A DNA stretch of 64,000 nt from Scilla litardierei (GCA_030789695.1 CM061142.1:605439659-605503658); one strand, 5' to 3'; numbered from the stretch's first letter, positions 1-12,483 are shown. Translations and numbers: made by a program. Notes: a model not told the origin generated them from the sequence alone.

Positions 1-360
1 ACACCATTCATCCCAACTAATGCAATCACTTACACCAAACTTTTTCCAAATTATCTCAAAGAGAGTATCACAATATCTAAAATAGTTTCATACATGGCAT
101 ATTAACATTTGACTCCAAAATGGAAAAGAAATTAAAACATGCCAATCAAACATCGAAGAAGTTGATACCAAAGTAATAATCCGAAAAAATTGCATGGTGT
201 TAAGCATGTAGGGACTACGCATAAAGCTAACGGCGTAGGGACGAGGAGGAAAAATATGATATGCAATAAAGGGCAATGGGTGATGGCAAAATGGAGGTAT
301 CTCAAAAATTTTTTTAAGCTACCATTAAAATCCTAACAATCCTAAAGATTCTAACACTCT
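1..360 (-). other. 3' untranslated part of the minus-strand gypsy element
   Basis: AT-rich sequence with no usable frame. By position it is the region between the post-ORF motif and the 3' LTR outside the window. No polypurine tract could be assigned. Confidence 0.4.
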
Positions 361-398
361 GCCCCCAAATTAAAATAAACATTGTCCTCAATGTTGGG
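361..398 (-). other. Conserved post-ORF motif of plant gypsy elements
   Basis: The minus strand reads CCAACATTGAGGACAATG, then TTTATTTTAATTTGGGGGC. From memory of plant Athila/Tat elements, this ACATTGAGGACAATGT...TTTGGGGG signature sits just after the last pol codons. Here it follows the gag-like frame directly, which is the main evidence that pol is absent rather than simply outside the window. Confidence 0.6.
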
Positions 399-482
399 AG
401 AGTATTAGATCTCCGCAAAAGATCCTAGAAAAGAAAAGAAAAGCATACGAAAGCACTAAAATAAAACATTTATTTATTTACA

Positions 483-2072
483 CTATTGAAAAGAATACGC
501 CGTGGCAAAAGGCGGATCTCGAATGTATAACGGTGGAGGAAGTTGATCTATTAGCTCCTTTTGCTCCTCTAACAGCTGCTTTGGAGTTAGGCCTCCACCG
601 GCCTCTTTGGATTCCAGCAATGCAACTCCCAGCGTCCCTTTTGGGTAATATGTGTCATGTGGAAGACGAGCTGCATTAATCCAACCCATGTCCTCATGCC
701 CGGGAAAAGCATTCCAAAACGGGTCGTTAAAACAAATAAAAGAATGTAAATGCAATTGATGACAATCTGAAGCAAATGTATATGGAAGTGAAAATTTGGT
801 TTCAGAAATGCAAGGCATGAGATGGTGGGAACTTCCCTGAATACTGGCACTAGCTGTGGCATGACACTTTGCCTCAGGAGGAGGGAGAAGCGGCTGCAGA
901 AGACAATATGGAGGAGATGATGGCTCAGGCTCAATGTAGACCATCTCGCAATCGTCCTCGCTATCAGAAAGTGTCGGCTCCACAGACCTCCCTAGACTAT
1001 GAAGTGTATCCTAAAAATCTCCATGAATGATGGTCTGGTGCATATCCTGAGGTGAAGGGTATATGACCTGCTGCACTGAAGTAGGAGGAAAGTCTGGCTC
1101 GGGCTCCGTCATGGTCTGTAAACTCACTCCCTCGCCCAAATCATCCTCATCCTCATCAAATTAAGCCATCTCAGCAGTCCGTCCCATGCACTCGTACACC
1201 TCAAAATGGGCAGATGTAGTAGATGGGAAACAAAACTCAGGCTCTCCAATATCACCCTTATCGCTCGTGCCTTCACATGCATCCACCACAACATTACCAC
1301 CAACATAAAAATGCATCATGTCCTCAACATGGTCGACACACATCCCATCATCCATCTCCTCCGGCTCATCCAAATGTATATGCTCAAATTCCTCTACTTG
1401 GCCCCAATGCACCCTCTTCACAGGTTTCTCTAGGTATTCCATAGGGCCGCGTTGGAATGAGCCCTCAACTGGCTCCTCAGGTTGGTCTTGGGCCTGCTAG
1501 AGTACGTCCTCATACTCCGTAAGGCCGCTCAGGTAACACCATGAATCCTCGATCGAATAATTAAAGAATTCTCCACCGCAACTCATCTGCATGAAATCCC
1601 ACCAAGAAGGTAGTAATCCTGTTTAGAAGATCTGCAGGAGATGATCCTCGTGAAAGCTCTGGTGTGGGCACGCAAGCACCAAATCATTGAAGCTCTGCCA
1701 AGCCTGATGGTAGGCCTCCCATTCAGCTTGGATAAAACTCGCTATATGCTGCTCCATGGCCTGTCGCCCCTGTACCTGCTCCAAGAAAATAGGCAAAAAC
1801 ACTCGGAGAAATTCTGCTTGAAATGATAACCAAGTAAAATGTGAGTCGAGAGACAATGAATCAACCCACAGTCTAGCATTATCTTGCAACGAATAGGGGA
1901 AGAATCTAAAATATATGCAATCATCACAAATATTTCCACCAAGACAAGAATACATCCACTCTTTAAACTTTTTCATATGTAAATGAGGGTTCTCCCACTC
2001 CGAACCATGAAAGTATGGCGGGAGAGGAATATCCTCTAAATCAATGTCGAAAAAATCTGAAGATGATGCCAT
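483..2072 (-). pseudogene. Gag-like protein of non-autonomous gypsy element, four in-frame stops
   Basis: A single reading frame runs about 530 codons from the ATG at 2072 to the stop at 483. It is broken only by stops near 1625, 1499, 1163 and 1013. The N-terminal 150 residues match the retrotransposon gag domain pattern: a YFHGSEWENPHLHMKKF start, then FFPYSLQDNARLWVDSL, then TWLSFQAEFLRVFLP. The middle is strongly acidic, and the C-terminal part (483-983) has no zinc knuckle and no protease motif; I do not recognise that part. Upstream are the LTR and PBS; downstream is the conserved gypsy tail motif. The unbroken frame despite stops suggests recent loss of function. Confidence 0.7.
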
Positions 2073-2227
2073 TTTGTTGTAAAAAATTTCTCAAGAAAAT
2101 GAAAATAAACAACCAAACGACTCAATAAGTGGAAAACAAATAAAATGGAAAGACACAACACTAAGAGATAGAAGATCACACTAAAACTTTCAAAATCAAT
2201 CAAAAAATGCAAGTAGTAGAAACCGTT

Positions 2228-2248
2228 GTCCTCGGTAACGGTGCCAAT
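2228..2248 (-). other. Primer binding site of the minus-strand gypsy element
   Basis: The minus strand reads TTGGCACCGTTACCGAGGAC directly inside the LTR end. This has the TGGCnCCGTTnCCGnGGA form found as the PBS of plant Athila/Tat-type gypsy elements. It closely matches the PBS of the second gypsy element at 14196. It fixes the LTR boundary and the orientation of the element. Confidence 0.7.
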
Positions 2249-3678
2249 TGATTGAACCGAAAAACGTGCAAAGGCACGCCTTCCACTCTCAAGCGTAGGA
2301 GCGTCAATGCAATAAAAAATAACCGGTGAGTACTGGGTCGGATCACAGGGACAAGTCATTCTAAATTCGCAAGTTTGATCGATAAAGAAAAATAAAGCGT
2401 GATACAACAACCTCAACTAAAGGTGGAGGAGTGGAAAAACATTGGTGAATCTACAATCCTATCCTAAGTGGGTAGGGTTAGAGAACCAAATGGGGATTTA
2501 GGATAGAAAGGCGAGGAGCATGGGTTGTAGGTTCATTAATTTTGGTGTTAATCAAGCTCAAATTACCTACATATAACTCAATTGATCATCCGACTAATGA
2601 AACACAATCAGAAAATTTAGCATTCAAGAACACAATAATTAGCAATAGGGGATGTATCATCATATCACTAATCAAATTTAAACATGGTCTCTTCTCAAAG
2701 AGTGCCCACTTGGGTCCTAGCCAATTAAAATGTGCCCTAATAATTTATCCAACATCAAAAATATAATAAGCAAAAGGAAATTTAAACTATAATTAACAAC
2801 CAACCACAATGAATCATAACCCACACCAATCACACTACTCAATCATACTAAACAAGATGAGATTCATAGACAAATTCATCCAAAGTTCAATACAACATGA
2901 GAAATACAAAAATACAAAATGAAGAGGAAAGATTTCACCCAAGATCTCCCCAAATGAGCCCTTGCCTCCTCCAATTTGCTCCTCCACCAAGCTTTTCACC
3001 AAACTCCCATGGCTTCCAACCCTAACCCTAGCTTTGGGAAGAAGAAGGGGCAAAACCCCCCAAAAATCTGTCACTGGCCGAAAAAAGCTCAAAAAAACGA
3101 ACCCCCTCCAAAATAACGCACATGCCATCAAATAACCCACAACGGGTTGCGGTTCGGAGCCGCTGCGGGCGCGTGCCCCCAGCTTGCACAAAATGTGCGC
3201 GCCTTCTTGGGGATAGGAGGGGCGGGTCGGGCGCTGGGGCGCCCGACCGGCTAGCACGGGCACGCGCGGGCCGCTGCCCGCCCCAGCTACTGGGCGGGCA
3301 CGCGCTGCCCGCCTTTGGGCCATTTCGTTTCTTATTTTTTTAATTAATAGAAGCAGCTGCCCATTTTATATTTTTTGATTTTCTTTTTAATAAAATCCAG
3401 AATTGCCTCCAAGTTCCAATAAATCTCCAAAAAAATAGCTCCTAGCTTCAAAAAAATCCTGGAAAATTTTTAGAAAATCTAGAAAAATACCATGAGTACC
3501 TGAAAAATAAGGAAAGCAAATATTAGTCCATAAAAAACACATTATAGATATAAAATAGGAATAAGCATTAATAATTCACGATATCACAAATACGCTCGTA
3601 TCAAAGCCAAAATAATCATGATATACCCATAAAATGCCCAGAAATGGGGGGAAAATAAGCAATTTATATCCCGAATCA
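2249..3678 (-). repeat. 5' LTR of the minus-strand gypsy element
   Basis: On the minus strand the LTR starts TGATTCGGGATA at 3678 and ends GGTTCAATCA at 2249, giving a 5-bp TGATT/AATCA inverted terminus and a length of about 1430 bp. The PBS follows it directly. The 3150-3330 part is a GC-rich island of interleaved GGGCGGGCACGC and GCTGCCCGCC pieces inside otherwise AT-rich DNA. The LTR start resembles the starts of the plus-strand gypsy LTRs at 12484 and 14367 in general plan (AT-rich opening, then TTTCAGG). The second LTR is outside the window, so the boundaries rest on termini and PBS only. Confidence 0.7.
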
Positions 3679-4640
3679 AAAAATCTCTTAGGTTAGCCAT
3701 TAAAAAGCTGTCTAATAATTATGAGGTAATTTTAGATTGCTCTTGCTATGATTTAAAATTGTTTTAAATGCCTAATGCACGATTAGGATAGCACCTTAAT
3801 AAATCATTCCTTATAGTTGATAAGGACTTAATAAAAGTTATTAACAAATCTATAAAATTTTGAATTTTAAGGATTCACTAGTTGATAGGATTAACTAGTT
3901 CTAATAAAAACCTTTTAGTCTATGGCACACATATAAAAATGATAAGTTTCATTCAATGGACCATGATCTGGTCAATGTACTTGTCTAAGTTTGTTGGATC
4001 ACCTTAGCTAAACTGGGGATAAGTGATCCTGGCTTAATCAATTCTCTGGCCGTTTCCTCTGGATCGCAATGATGCAAATCATGATTTTATGACACCCTCG
4101 ACTATATTTAAGTTTAATACGTTGATAATCTTTTTCAAGATAATACGTAACGCTCCTTACTTTTGGAATTTGGAAACAGGGAATTCATGTTATGGTTGTT
4201 GAGTCAACTCAAGCTGTAACATGATTTTTCTTTGGAATCCAATTCCATCTAACATATGATGTAGTTTAACTTAACCCAACCCGGGCGTCGTGAACACAAC
4301 CGAGCACCTGTGTAAGTTAGGACTTGACAAGAAAGTAAGGGTCAGATTAGACTAGTCATTATGACTTGTTGAGTCAACTCAAGGTCATAAGTGATTAGGG
4401 GTAAAAACAAATAAGGGAATCACATACGATGTGATTGATGAAGAGTCATCTACCGATCACAGAGTCAAGCAACTTGCTAAGTCAACTTAAGGTTGTCAGA
4501 CTCAGGGTGATTGGATCCCTTTTCCACTAAATTTTATTAAAATTCATTCATTATCATGGCTTTAAAATGTTCACCAAAATAGTGGGAGAATATAATTGGA
4601 TAAAAACCAATCTTATTATATTTAAAAAAATTTGAACACA
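3679..4640. other. Unassigned AT-rich spacer with three copies of a short inverted repeat
   Basis: No coding frame and no recognisable LTR. Three copies of a short stem-loop motif occur near 4202, 4371 and 4481. Two read TTGAGTCAACTCAAG and the third is diverged (CTAAGTCAACTTAAG). The segment lies between the gypsy LTR and the copia protease, where the copia gag and 5' LTR would be expected; neither is visible. Confidence 0.4.
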
Positions 4641-7600
4641 TGCTAATGTTAGGAGTTCTATTCTTTGCAGCATGATAATTGAAATTAAATATATCCAAGA
4701 TAAGAAAGAATCAACTGGTTATAAGAATAATGACTGGGTAAGAGACGTAAAGAATATACATGGGCACAAGGAGAAAAGGCAGGCTAATACCATAACGTCT
4801 GTAATGGTTATACAAAGTGTAGTTCTTTTTGTAACTTCTAATGCATGAGTATTAGATACCGGTGCAAGTTCTCACATCTGTAACCAGTTACATGGAATGA
4901 TAATTAATAGAAGGCTAAAAAAGAATGAGGTCGTTCTCCAAGTCGGTAACGCAGTAAATGTTACTGTTGTAGCCATGGTAGATGTCATACACACAGTGGC
5001 TAGTGGAGCTAACTTGCTTTTGAAGCAATGTTACTATATCCCAAACTTCCTATGCAACATTATCTCTGTTTTGGCTTTGGCTAGAGAAATTTATAATTTT
5101 ACCATCAACAAAAAATGTTTTGAACATTTTCTTAGATTGTAAGTTGCTAGGTTTCGGGACTCTAAATAATGATCTGTACACTTTGTGTAAGGACGTTTTA
5201 TTAAATGTTAATACATGAAAACATAAGGAATCGGGTTATACTGAAATCTATCTTTGGCACTGTAGACTAGGCCATATCGGAGAGAAGAGACTTAGCATGT
5301 TACATAAAGAGGGTCCTTGGACCTCTCGAATTATGAGTCATACGACACTTGCGATTCTTGCCTCAAAGGTAAGATGGCCAAAACTCCTTTTGTAAGACAA
5401 GGGGAGAGAGTAGATGAACTCTGGGCTCTAGTACATTCTGATGTTTATGGACCCATGTCTACATTATCCAAAGGAGGATATTCATATTTCGTTACGTTTA
5501 CGATGATCACACTAGATTTGGACATGTGTTCTTGATAAAACACAAATCCGAAACGTTTGAGCGATTCAAAGAGTACCGTAACGAAGTTGAAATATAAACT
5601 GGCAAAAGTATTAAAATTCTTTGATCTGATCGAGGAGGAGAATACTTGAGCTAAGAATTCCTTACGTATTTAAAAGAGAATGGGATTCTCTCTCAGATCA
5701 CACCTCCGTATACACCTCAACATAACGGTGTATCGGAGAGAAGGAATCACACTTTGTTGGACATGGTGCGATCCATGATAAGTGATGCTGAGTTTCCTAC
5801 CTCCCTCTGGGTCTATGCTCTAGAGACTACTGCCTATATTCTTAACAGAGTTCCGTCAAAATCTGTGCCGACAACTCCTTATCAGATATGGAGTGGTAAG
5901 AAACTCCACCTTAACCATTTAAAGGTATGTGGTTGTCCTGCATATGTCAAGAGGCATAATCCAGACAAACTGGAAGATAGATCTGTCTTGTGTAAATTCA
6001 TTGGGTACCAGAAACATTATTCAGGGTACACCTTCTACCATCCGGAGACACAAAAGGTTGTTGTCTCCAAACATGCCATCTTTTTAGAAAATGAATTCCT
6101 TATGAAGGAAGCTGTTGGCAAGGTGGTAGATCTGGACGAAAGTTCAGAAGGAGAATTAACACAAGAACATGTGTCGAAACCAGTGGGAGAATCAGAACTT
6201 GATGTTTCCCAACCAGCCGTTAGGAGGTCTGATAGGATTCCTCGAGCCACTGATAGGTACTACGGGTTTCTTGTAGATGGAGGGGTTAAGGATGGCGTCA
6301 TATTAGATGATGATCCTATTAGCTTCTAAGATGCCATTAAGAGTAGAGACTCTAATAAATGGCTAGATGCAATGAAATACGAAATTGAATCCATGCACGT
6401 AAATGAGGTATGGACATTAGAGAACGTGCCCAAGGGAAGTGTTCCCATTAGCTGCAAATGGATCTTCAAAAAGAAGATTGGTGCAGATGGGAAGATAGAA
6501 ACATACAAGGCTAGGCTGGTTGCGAAAGGTTATCGTTAGATTCTAGGAATAGATTATGACGAGAATTTCTTACCAGTCACCATGCACAAGTCTATTTTGA
6601 TCGTACTCGCTTTTGCTGCCCATTATGACTTTGAAATATGGAAAATGGATGTAAAGACTGCGTTTCTAAATGGTGCTTTAGAGGAACAGATTTACATGAC
6701 TCAGCCAGAAGGTTTCGAAGTCAGTGGGAGTAAAAGAAAAGCGTGTAGACTGCATAGGTCTATCTACAGACTTAAGTAGGCATCAAAAAGTTGGAACATC
6801 AGTTTTGACAAGACAGTCAAAGAGTTTGGTTTTGTCAGAAATGAGGATGATCCATGTATTTATAAGAAAACCAGTGAATATTCTTTAGTCATCCTCGTAC
6901 TGTACGTGGATGATATTCTTATAATAGGCAATAACATAGGGATGTTGAAGTCTGTAAAGGAATGGCTGTCAACTAACTTCTCCATGAAAGACTTGGGAGA
7001 AGCATCCTACATATTAGGTGTAAATATCTATAGAGATAGATCTAAACGGATGCTATGTCAGGTACATTGACACCGTGCTAAAACGGTTTAGCATGGAAAA
7101 CAGTAAGGGTGGTTTTATTCCAGCCAATCATGGAATAAATCTCTCAAAGAAGATGTCGACCGCATGAGTAAGATCACATATGCTTCAGCTGTGGGATCTA
7201 TCATGTATTCCATGATCTGTACCAGACATGATGTCGCTTTTACACTAGGTGCAGTAAGTCGATATCAGTCTAACCCTGGAGAAGAACACTGGAAAGCCGT
7301 CAAGACAATTCTTAAGTATTTGAAAAAGACTAAAGCCTTGGTCTTGATTTATGAAAGTGAAGAGCTCGAGGTTGAAGGCTTGACAGATTCCAGCTTTTAG
7401 AGTGATATAGATGATAGCAAATCGATCTCTGGATATGTTTTCACTCTCAACGGAGGAGCAGTCAGTTGGAGAAGTTCCAAACAAGATACTGTTGCAGACT
7501 CCACGATGGAGGCCGAGTACATAGCGACCAATGATACGGCAAAGGAAGCTGTCTGGATGAGAAATTTCATAAACCAGTTGGGGATGGTGCCTGTAGTTAA

Positions 7601-7856
7601 AGATCCAATACCTCTGTATTGCGACAATAATGCAACCATCAGTCTGGTTCAAGAACCAAGATTCCACAAAAGATCCAGACACATTCTTCGGAAGTATCAC
7701 CTGATATGGGATATTGAGATGATGAAAGGCATAGAACTCCTTAGAGTCTGTTCAGAAGAAAACATAGCAGATCCATTCACAAAGGCACTGGCACGCGATC
7801 GTCTGGAGAGACTAATGTGTAAATGTGGTATGAGATACCATAATAAATGGGCCTGA
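4640..7856 (+). pseudogene. Ty1/copia pol polyprotein, decayed (PR-IN-RT-RH)
   Basis: Copia domain order is complete from protease onward but broken by many stops and frameshifts. Protease: VLDTGASSHICNQ near 4850. GAG-pre-integrase: LWHCRLGHIGEKRL near 5250. Integrase: CDSCLKGKMAKTPF, then DVYGPMSTLSKGGYSYF (5440), then SDRGGEY (5630) and an integrase C-terminal part with CGCPAYVKRH (5940). RT: WIFKKKIGADGKIETYKARL (6460), MDVKTAFLNGALEEQIYM (6650) and the catalytic YVDD at 6903. RNase [19 protein letters not shown] (7506) to [11 protein letters not shown] (7760). No gag and no 5' LTR are seen upstream. The polyprotein is followed by a PPT-like AAGTGGAGGA and its 3' LTR. Confidence 0.88.
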
Positions 7857-7860
7857 GTGC

Positions 7861-7870
7861 AAGTGGAGGA
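7861..7870 (+). other. Polypurine tract of the first copia element
   Basis: AAGTGGAGGA lies directly before the TGTTGAGAG start of the LTR and just after the RNase H stop, the usual place for the plus-strand priming site. Confidence 0.6.
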
Positions 7871-10130
7871 TGTTGAGAGATGTATGCCCTTAAGGCAATT
7901 TATCTATGTAAACATCTTGTTTATGAATGAAAGTATGCTTTCTGTTATCAATGTCTGAGTAATTTTCTATTGATATGTTGCTTAGATAATTTCCTTGGAC
8001 TCATAGTAAGGTCATACATGTTTTGAGATAGAGATCGCGATTATGAGAAATGTTTGACTGATAGGAGCTTGAGTCTTAAAGCGTTCATGGTCATAGATGT
8101 GTCGAGATAGGGATATCGGCACATTGGACAGACCATTGTGTCTTTGTCTTGGTGATCGCATTATCATGCGACTTAGTAAAGTCGGAGACAAGGCATATGT
8201 GCTCATTAGAGAATGAGTCCACTGAACGACCCAATAGAGAGTTATCATATGGTTAAACATTAACTTACTGTCATTAATAACTCTCTAGTGATGATAGGCA
8301 AGTTGGTCCTTAGGACTTGAGATCATTGTACGAACCTGTGCGTGAACAGTGTCGATTAGATCTATGATCTAGGTTCGAGGCAAGGCCTACTGAAAGGTCT
8401 TAGGTTGGGTGACACTTGAAGCATACGAGGTGAGTAGTGATCAAGAGAGGATTCTCTCTTCCGTTAATGGAAAGTAAGTGTCATAGGCTCAGTACGGTTC
8501 TTGGTAAAACCTTGGCCAAGGTATGTTGTAGGAAGTACAACATGTATGTACCAGAGACCGAATAATACTGGCCAGTGCTAGCTAGTGGGGGTTGACAGTT
8601 TACCATACCCTAGGCTATGCAAATGACATAGTTAAAACGAAGGGACTAAAATTGCGGTATTTGTCACGGACACAGTCAGAGTGATACCGACGACACTTTT
8701 TATCGACAAGTCAATCACGTAATTATGATACCAAAATAGTGATGACACGTGCTGCTCGTGGTTACTGTCGTCTAGGGATTTCGAGTCCCAACCTATAATA
8801 GGGCTAGGCTGTAGGGTCTCACACCGAGTAGTATTCACGTCTTTGTAATAGGAAGAATGTTAAGAGGAATTCATTTGATGTAATAGAGTAAGTGAGCTCA
8901 CAAGTGAGTTGTGAGATTAAAGCTAAAGAGTTTAGCATTTAGGATAGAAGGATACTTCCTGAGGAATCCACAGGAAGAAACCGCATTGGAATCGGGGCTC
9001 AAACGAGCCCAGAAACACGAAAACAGCAAGAAATGGCAGCTTAGTGGGTCGGACCCACGCTAGCGGGCGGGCGGCCACCCGCCCGCTAGCCCACCCACAG
9101 GCCCAGCGGTGTCTGCCTACTTGGCAGATGGGCACGCCCGCTGCGGCACAGTGGGGCCTGCCCACTTGACGGGCGGTTGTGCCCGCTACGGCCCAGCGGG
9201 GCCAGCCCGCATGGCGGGCGGGTGCGCCAGCTGCGGTTGATGCGGGCGCCCCCTAGCGGGCGCGCTTCCCAGTGTGCCTACAATGCTGTGGGCCCCACCT
9301 AGGGGCCCAGTTTCTAGGGTTTTTGAAACCCTCCATGACGGATACGAAATGTAACTTTTTGCTCAACTTTGAGCAATTGTTTGAGGGGTCAAAGGAAGTA
9401 GGAATTTGTTGCCGTTTGTTCCTATGCGTTCACCGTTCATAGCTCTTCAAAATGATAGGTTATATCACTTTCGAAGCTCAACTAGGAGCGAGAATTAATT
9501 AATTGAAGTTTAGCCTTTGAGAAAGGCTAACTAACTTAATTTAATCTCCTAAATTTTAATAGTCCCACATTGCTCGTGTGACGAGAAAGGGGATCCGACT
9601 CCCTACATAAATAAGGGTCGACACTCCTTATAAATTGCACCAAGTCTCTGATTTAAGAAGCTCTATAATTTTTGAGCATGCTCAGTCTTAAGACAAAATT
9701 ATTCCTCCTCTTATATTTCTTTCGATCCTCCAATCGAGTCCTAGCAAGACGATGAGGAGGTTTGGACTTGATCCAGAAGTCTTTGATGTGGGGCTGCTAA
9801 AGTGAAATCTTCTTCAGCAAATGATTGGTCGAAGGTGAGGTGCGGTTCGGGAACCGGTTCAGCTCGGGGTGAGGTGCGGCTCGGGACATGGTTCAGTACA
9901 CTTTGCTGGTGCAAGCAAAGTTTCGGGTAAGTCAGTATTATTGATATTTGTAGTAGTTTAGATCTTTCTTTGGGTTGGTTGGACACAACCCTTAGTTAGT
10001 AGATTATCCTGGCTAGGGTGCATGGTTCCTTAGGGTTACTATTATTAAAGAGTTTAATAATATTTCCACTGCATGTTTTATGATTCTAGCGTCCGTCTGA
10101 CGTAGGACGTGCTTAGATAGAAATATACCA
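7871..10130 (+). repeat. 3' LTR of the first copia element (about 2.26 kb)
   Basis: It begins TGTTGAGAGATG right after the PPT and probably ends AAATATACCA at 10130, immediately before a different copia pol; the end is approximate because no second copy is available. It contains a GC-rich island at 9050-9275 built of GGGCGGGCGG, GCCCGCTGCGGC and similar partly palindromic blocks. Two TATA-like sites follow at 9607 and 9628 (TTATAAA). Further on is a 34-bp tandem pair (9834 and 9868, unit start GGTGAGGTGCGG). No coding capacity. Confidence 0.7.
9628..9634 (+). promoter_or_regulatory. Candidate TATA box of the copia LTR
   Basis: TTATAAA lies about 350 bp downstream of the GC island; a second AT-rich site, ACATAAATAAG, is at 9605. 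The position in the LTR is compatible with the U3/R boundary. Function is inferred from position only. Confidence 0.35.
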
Positions 10131-10134
10131 TACG

Positions 10135-12483
10135 GGTCCTTGAAAACCCAAACAACTGGCACGGTGGATCTTACCCGAGAGGATAAGAGAGACAGCTCTC
10201 TACTTTGGCACATGCACCTTGGGCATGTTGGCAAGAAGGCTCTTCAGAAGCTGATTGACGGTGACCATCTACGAGGAGCGAAGAGCGGGAAGATCGACTT
10301 TTGTGTGCATTGTGTCTTTGGAAAGAAGACATGTGCATCTTTTGGGACCGCCATCCACAACACGAAGGGAGTGCTTGACTATATCCACACTGATGTTTGG
10401 GGACCATCGAGGGCGGCTTCATTGGGAGGTAATCACTACTTCGTGACATTTATTTATGGTTTCTCACTGATGGTGTTGGTGTTCTCCTTGAAGTCCAAAG
10501 ACCGGGTGCTGAGCAAGTTCAAGGAGTGGAAAGTCTTGATCGAGATTCAGACCGATAAGAATATCAAGCGACTCCGTAGCAACAACGATGGAGAGTACAG
10601 GTCAGACCCCTTCTTTGGCTACTGCAGAAACGAGTGGATACAATGACACTTCACTGTAGCTGGTATGCCACAGCAGAATGGTGTAGCCGAAAGGATGAAC
10701 CGAACTTTGCTGGAGAAAGTTCGGTGTATGTTATCGACATCCGGCCTTGGGAAGGAGTTTCGGTCAGAGGACTTGGTGTATGTGACATACTTGTTCAACT
10801 GGATACCTTCTGCAGCACTTGATGGAAGACCTCCTTAGGAGGTATGGTTGGGAAAGCCAGTCCCAAATATGTCCTTCTTACTTCGCAGTAAAGGAGGAAA
10901 GCTAGATCCTAGAGGCAAGAAAGTCATCTTCTTGGGCTTTAGCGATGGAGTGAAAGGGTACAAGCTGTGGTGCCCTACACAGAGGAAGGTGATCCTCAGC
11001 AGAGACATGACGTTCGACGAGTCAGCTATGTTGAAAAAAGGAAGCAAACCGGAGGTGGAGCCTTTAGAGAAACGTCTGGAGCAGGTTTAGATTGATGTCT
11101 CAAAGATTCCAGAGGAGAGGACTATTGACTCTAGTCCTACACCACATGTTCCAGACAGTCTACTCCAGACAGATGGTGGTGATGGTGGTTCGGCTTCATG
11201 TGGTGGAGATGCTTACTCTCCACAAGATGTACATCAGCTGGATTCTATTGCATCTTCGAGACCACGAAGAGAGATTCGAAGACATGTGAGGTATACTGAT
11301 TTGGTCTCATATGCTTTCCCTACAGTTAGTATTGATACTCCCACCTTCTTCCAAGAGGTGGAGCTTTTCGAAGACCCACAGAGATAGAAGAAAGCAATGA
11401 ACGAGGAGATGGAATCACTTTGGAAGAACAAGACATGGGGGCTGGTGGAGCTTCCTCGTGGCAAGAAGGCGATTGTGTGTAAGTGGGTTTACACTAAGAA
11501 GGAAGGAGCCAAAGATGGAGATATCCGCTTTAAAGCAAGACTTGTGGCGAAGGGATATGCTCAAAAAGAGGGGATCGACTACAACGAGGTATTCTCCCCA
11601 GTTGTGAAGCACTGCACGATTCAGATTCTATTGGCGTTAGTTGTGCAACTCGATCTTGAGTTGGTACAACTAGATGTCAAGACGGCTTTCTTGCATGGTG
11701 AGCTTGAGGAGGAGATCTACATGGCTCAACCTGATGGCTACGAGGATGGAGATGGACATGCATGTAAGTTGAAGAAATCTCTTTATGTGTTGAAGCAATC
11801 TCCTAGACAGTGGTATAAGCGCTTTGAGCACTTCATAACACAAGATCAAGGGTATGTCCGGAGTCCCTTTGATCATTGTGTGTTCTTTCGGAGGCTGGGA
11901 AATGGTTCCTTCGTCTACCTCTTGCTTTATGTTGATGACATGCTCATAGCGTCATCAAATAAAGAAGAGATCCAGAGGTTGAAAGACCAGTTGACTTGCG
12001 CGTTTGGGATGAAGGACCTTGGCGATGTACGAAGGATTCTTGTCATAGAGATATACCGAGATCGAGGTGGAGGTACATTACATCTTTCTCAGAGTCACTA
12101 CTTGAAATCTATTGTTCACAAATTTGGATGTGAAAAGATGAAGACCGTGCTTACTCCGCTTGCACCTCACTTCAAGCTTTGTGCAATTCATTCTTCGAAG
12201 GATGATGAGGAGAAGGAGTCTATGAAGAAGGTACCGTATGCTAATGCGGTAGGTGCAATGATGTATGCGATGGTGTGCACGAGACCCGACCTTTCACTTG
12301 CAGTGAGCATGGTGAACCGCTACATGAACAATCCAGGGAAGGCACATTGGTAGGTGGTGCAGTGGATTCTGAGATACATCAATGGCACCATTGACTTGGG
12401 ATTGACATACAAGCGAGATGATGATGGTCTGCAAATTGTTGGGTATGTTGATTCTGATTTTGTAGGCGACTTGGATGGGAGGA
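10135..12483 (+). pseudogene. Second Ty1/copia pol (Tork/Tnt1-like), truncated at both ends
   Basis: It starts in the GAG-pre-integrase domain (LLWHMHLGHVGKKALQK at 10200, then CVHCVFGKKTC). Integrase continues with YIHTDVWGPSRAASLGGNHY. The second catalytic segment reads RSNNDGEY where the family has RSDNGGEY, so the catalytic Asp is Asn. RT is one open stretch of 318 codons (11397-12353) with KWVYTKKEGAKDGDIRFKAR, LDVKTAFLHGELEEEIYM and LLYVDDMLIA at 11928. RNase H starts and stops abruptly at 12483, where a gypsy LTR begins. Breaks occur near 10645, 10830, 11090 and 12350. The better-preserved RT suggests it is younger than the first copia copy. The wording of the domains is closest to the Tnt1/Tork lineage. 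Confidence 0.88.

Larger units (their letters stand above)
1..3678 (-). mobile_element. Ty3/gypsy non-autonomous gag-only element (5' LTR, PBS, gag; runs off the window)
   Basis: Read on the minus strand this is an LTR (3678 to 2249), a primer binding site, one gag-like frame (2072 to 483) and then the conserved plant gypsy post-ORF motif near 361-398. No protease, reverse transcriptase or integrase lies between gag and that motif, where an autonomous element would have several kilobases of pol. That matches the gag-only class known as TR-GAG. The 3' LTR would lie left of base 1, so the far end and the target-site duplication cannot be tested here. Order, PBS and gag are seen; mobilisation by an autonomous relative is inference. 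Confidence 0.75.

Noticed and set aside
3007..3030. CCCTAACCCTAGC as an interstitial telomere repeat
   Set aside because: Only two imperfect units; a common leader motif in plant DNA and part of the gypsy LTR.
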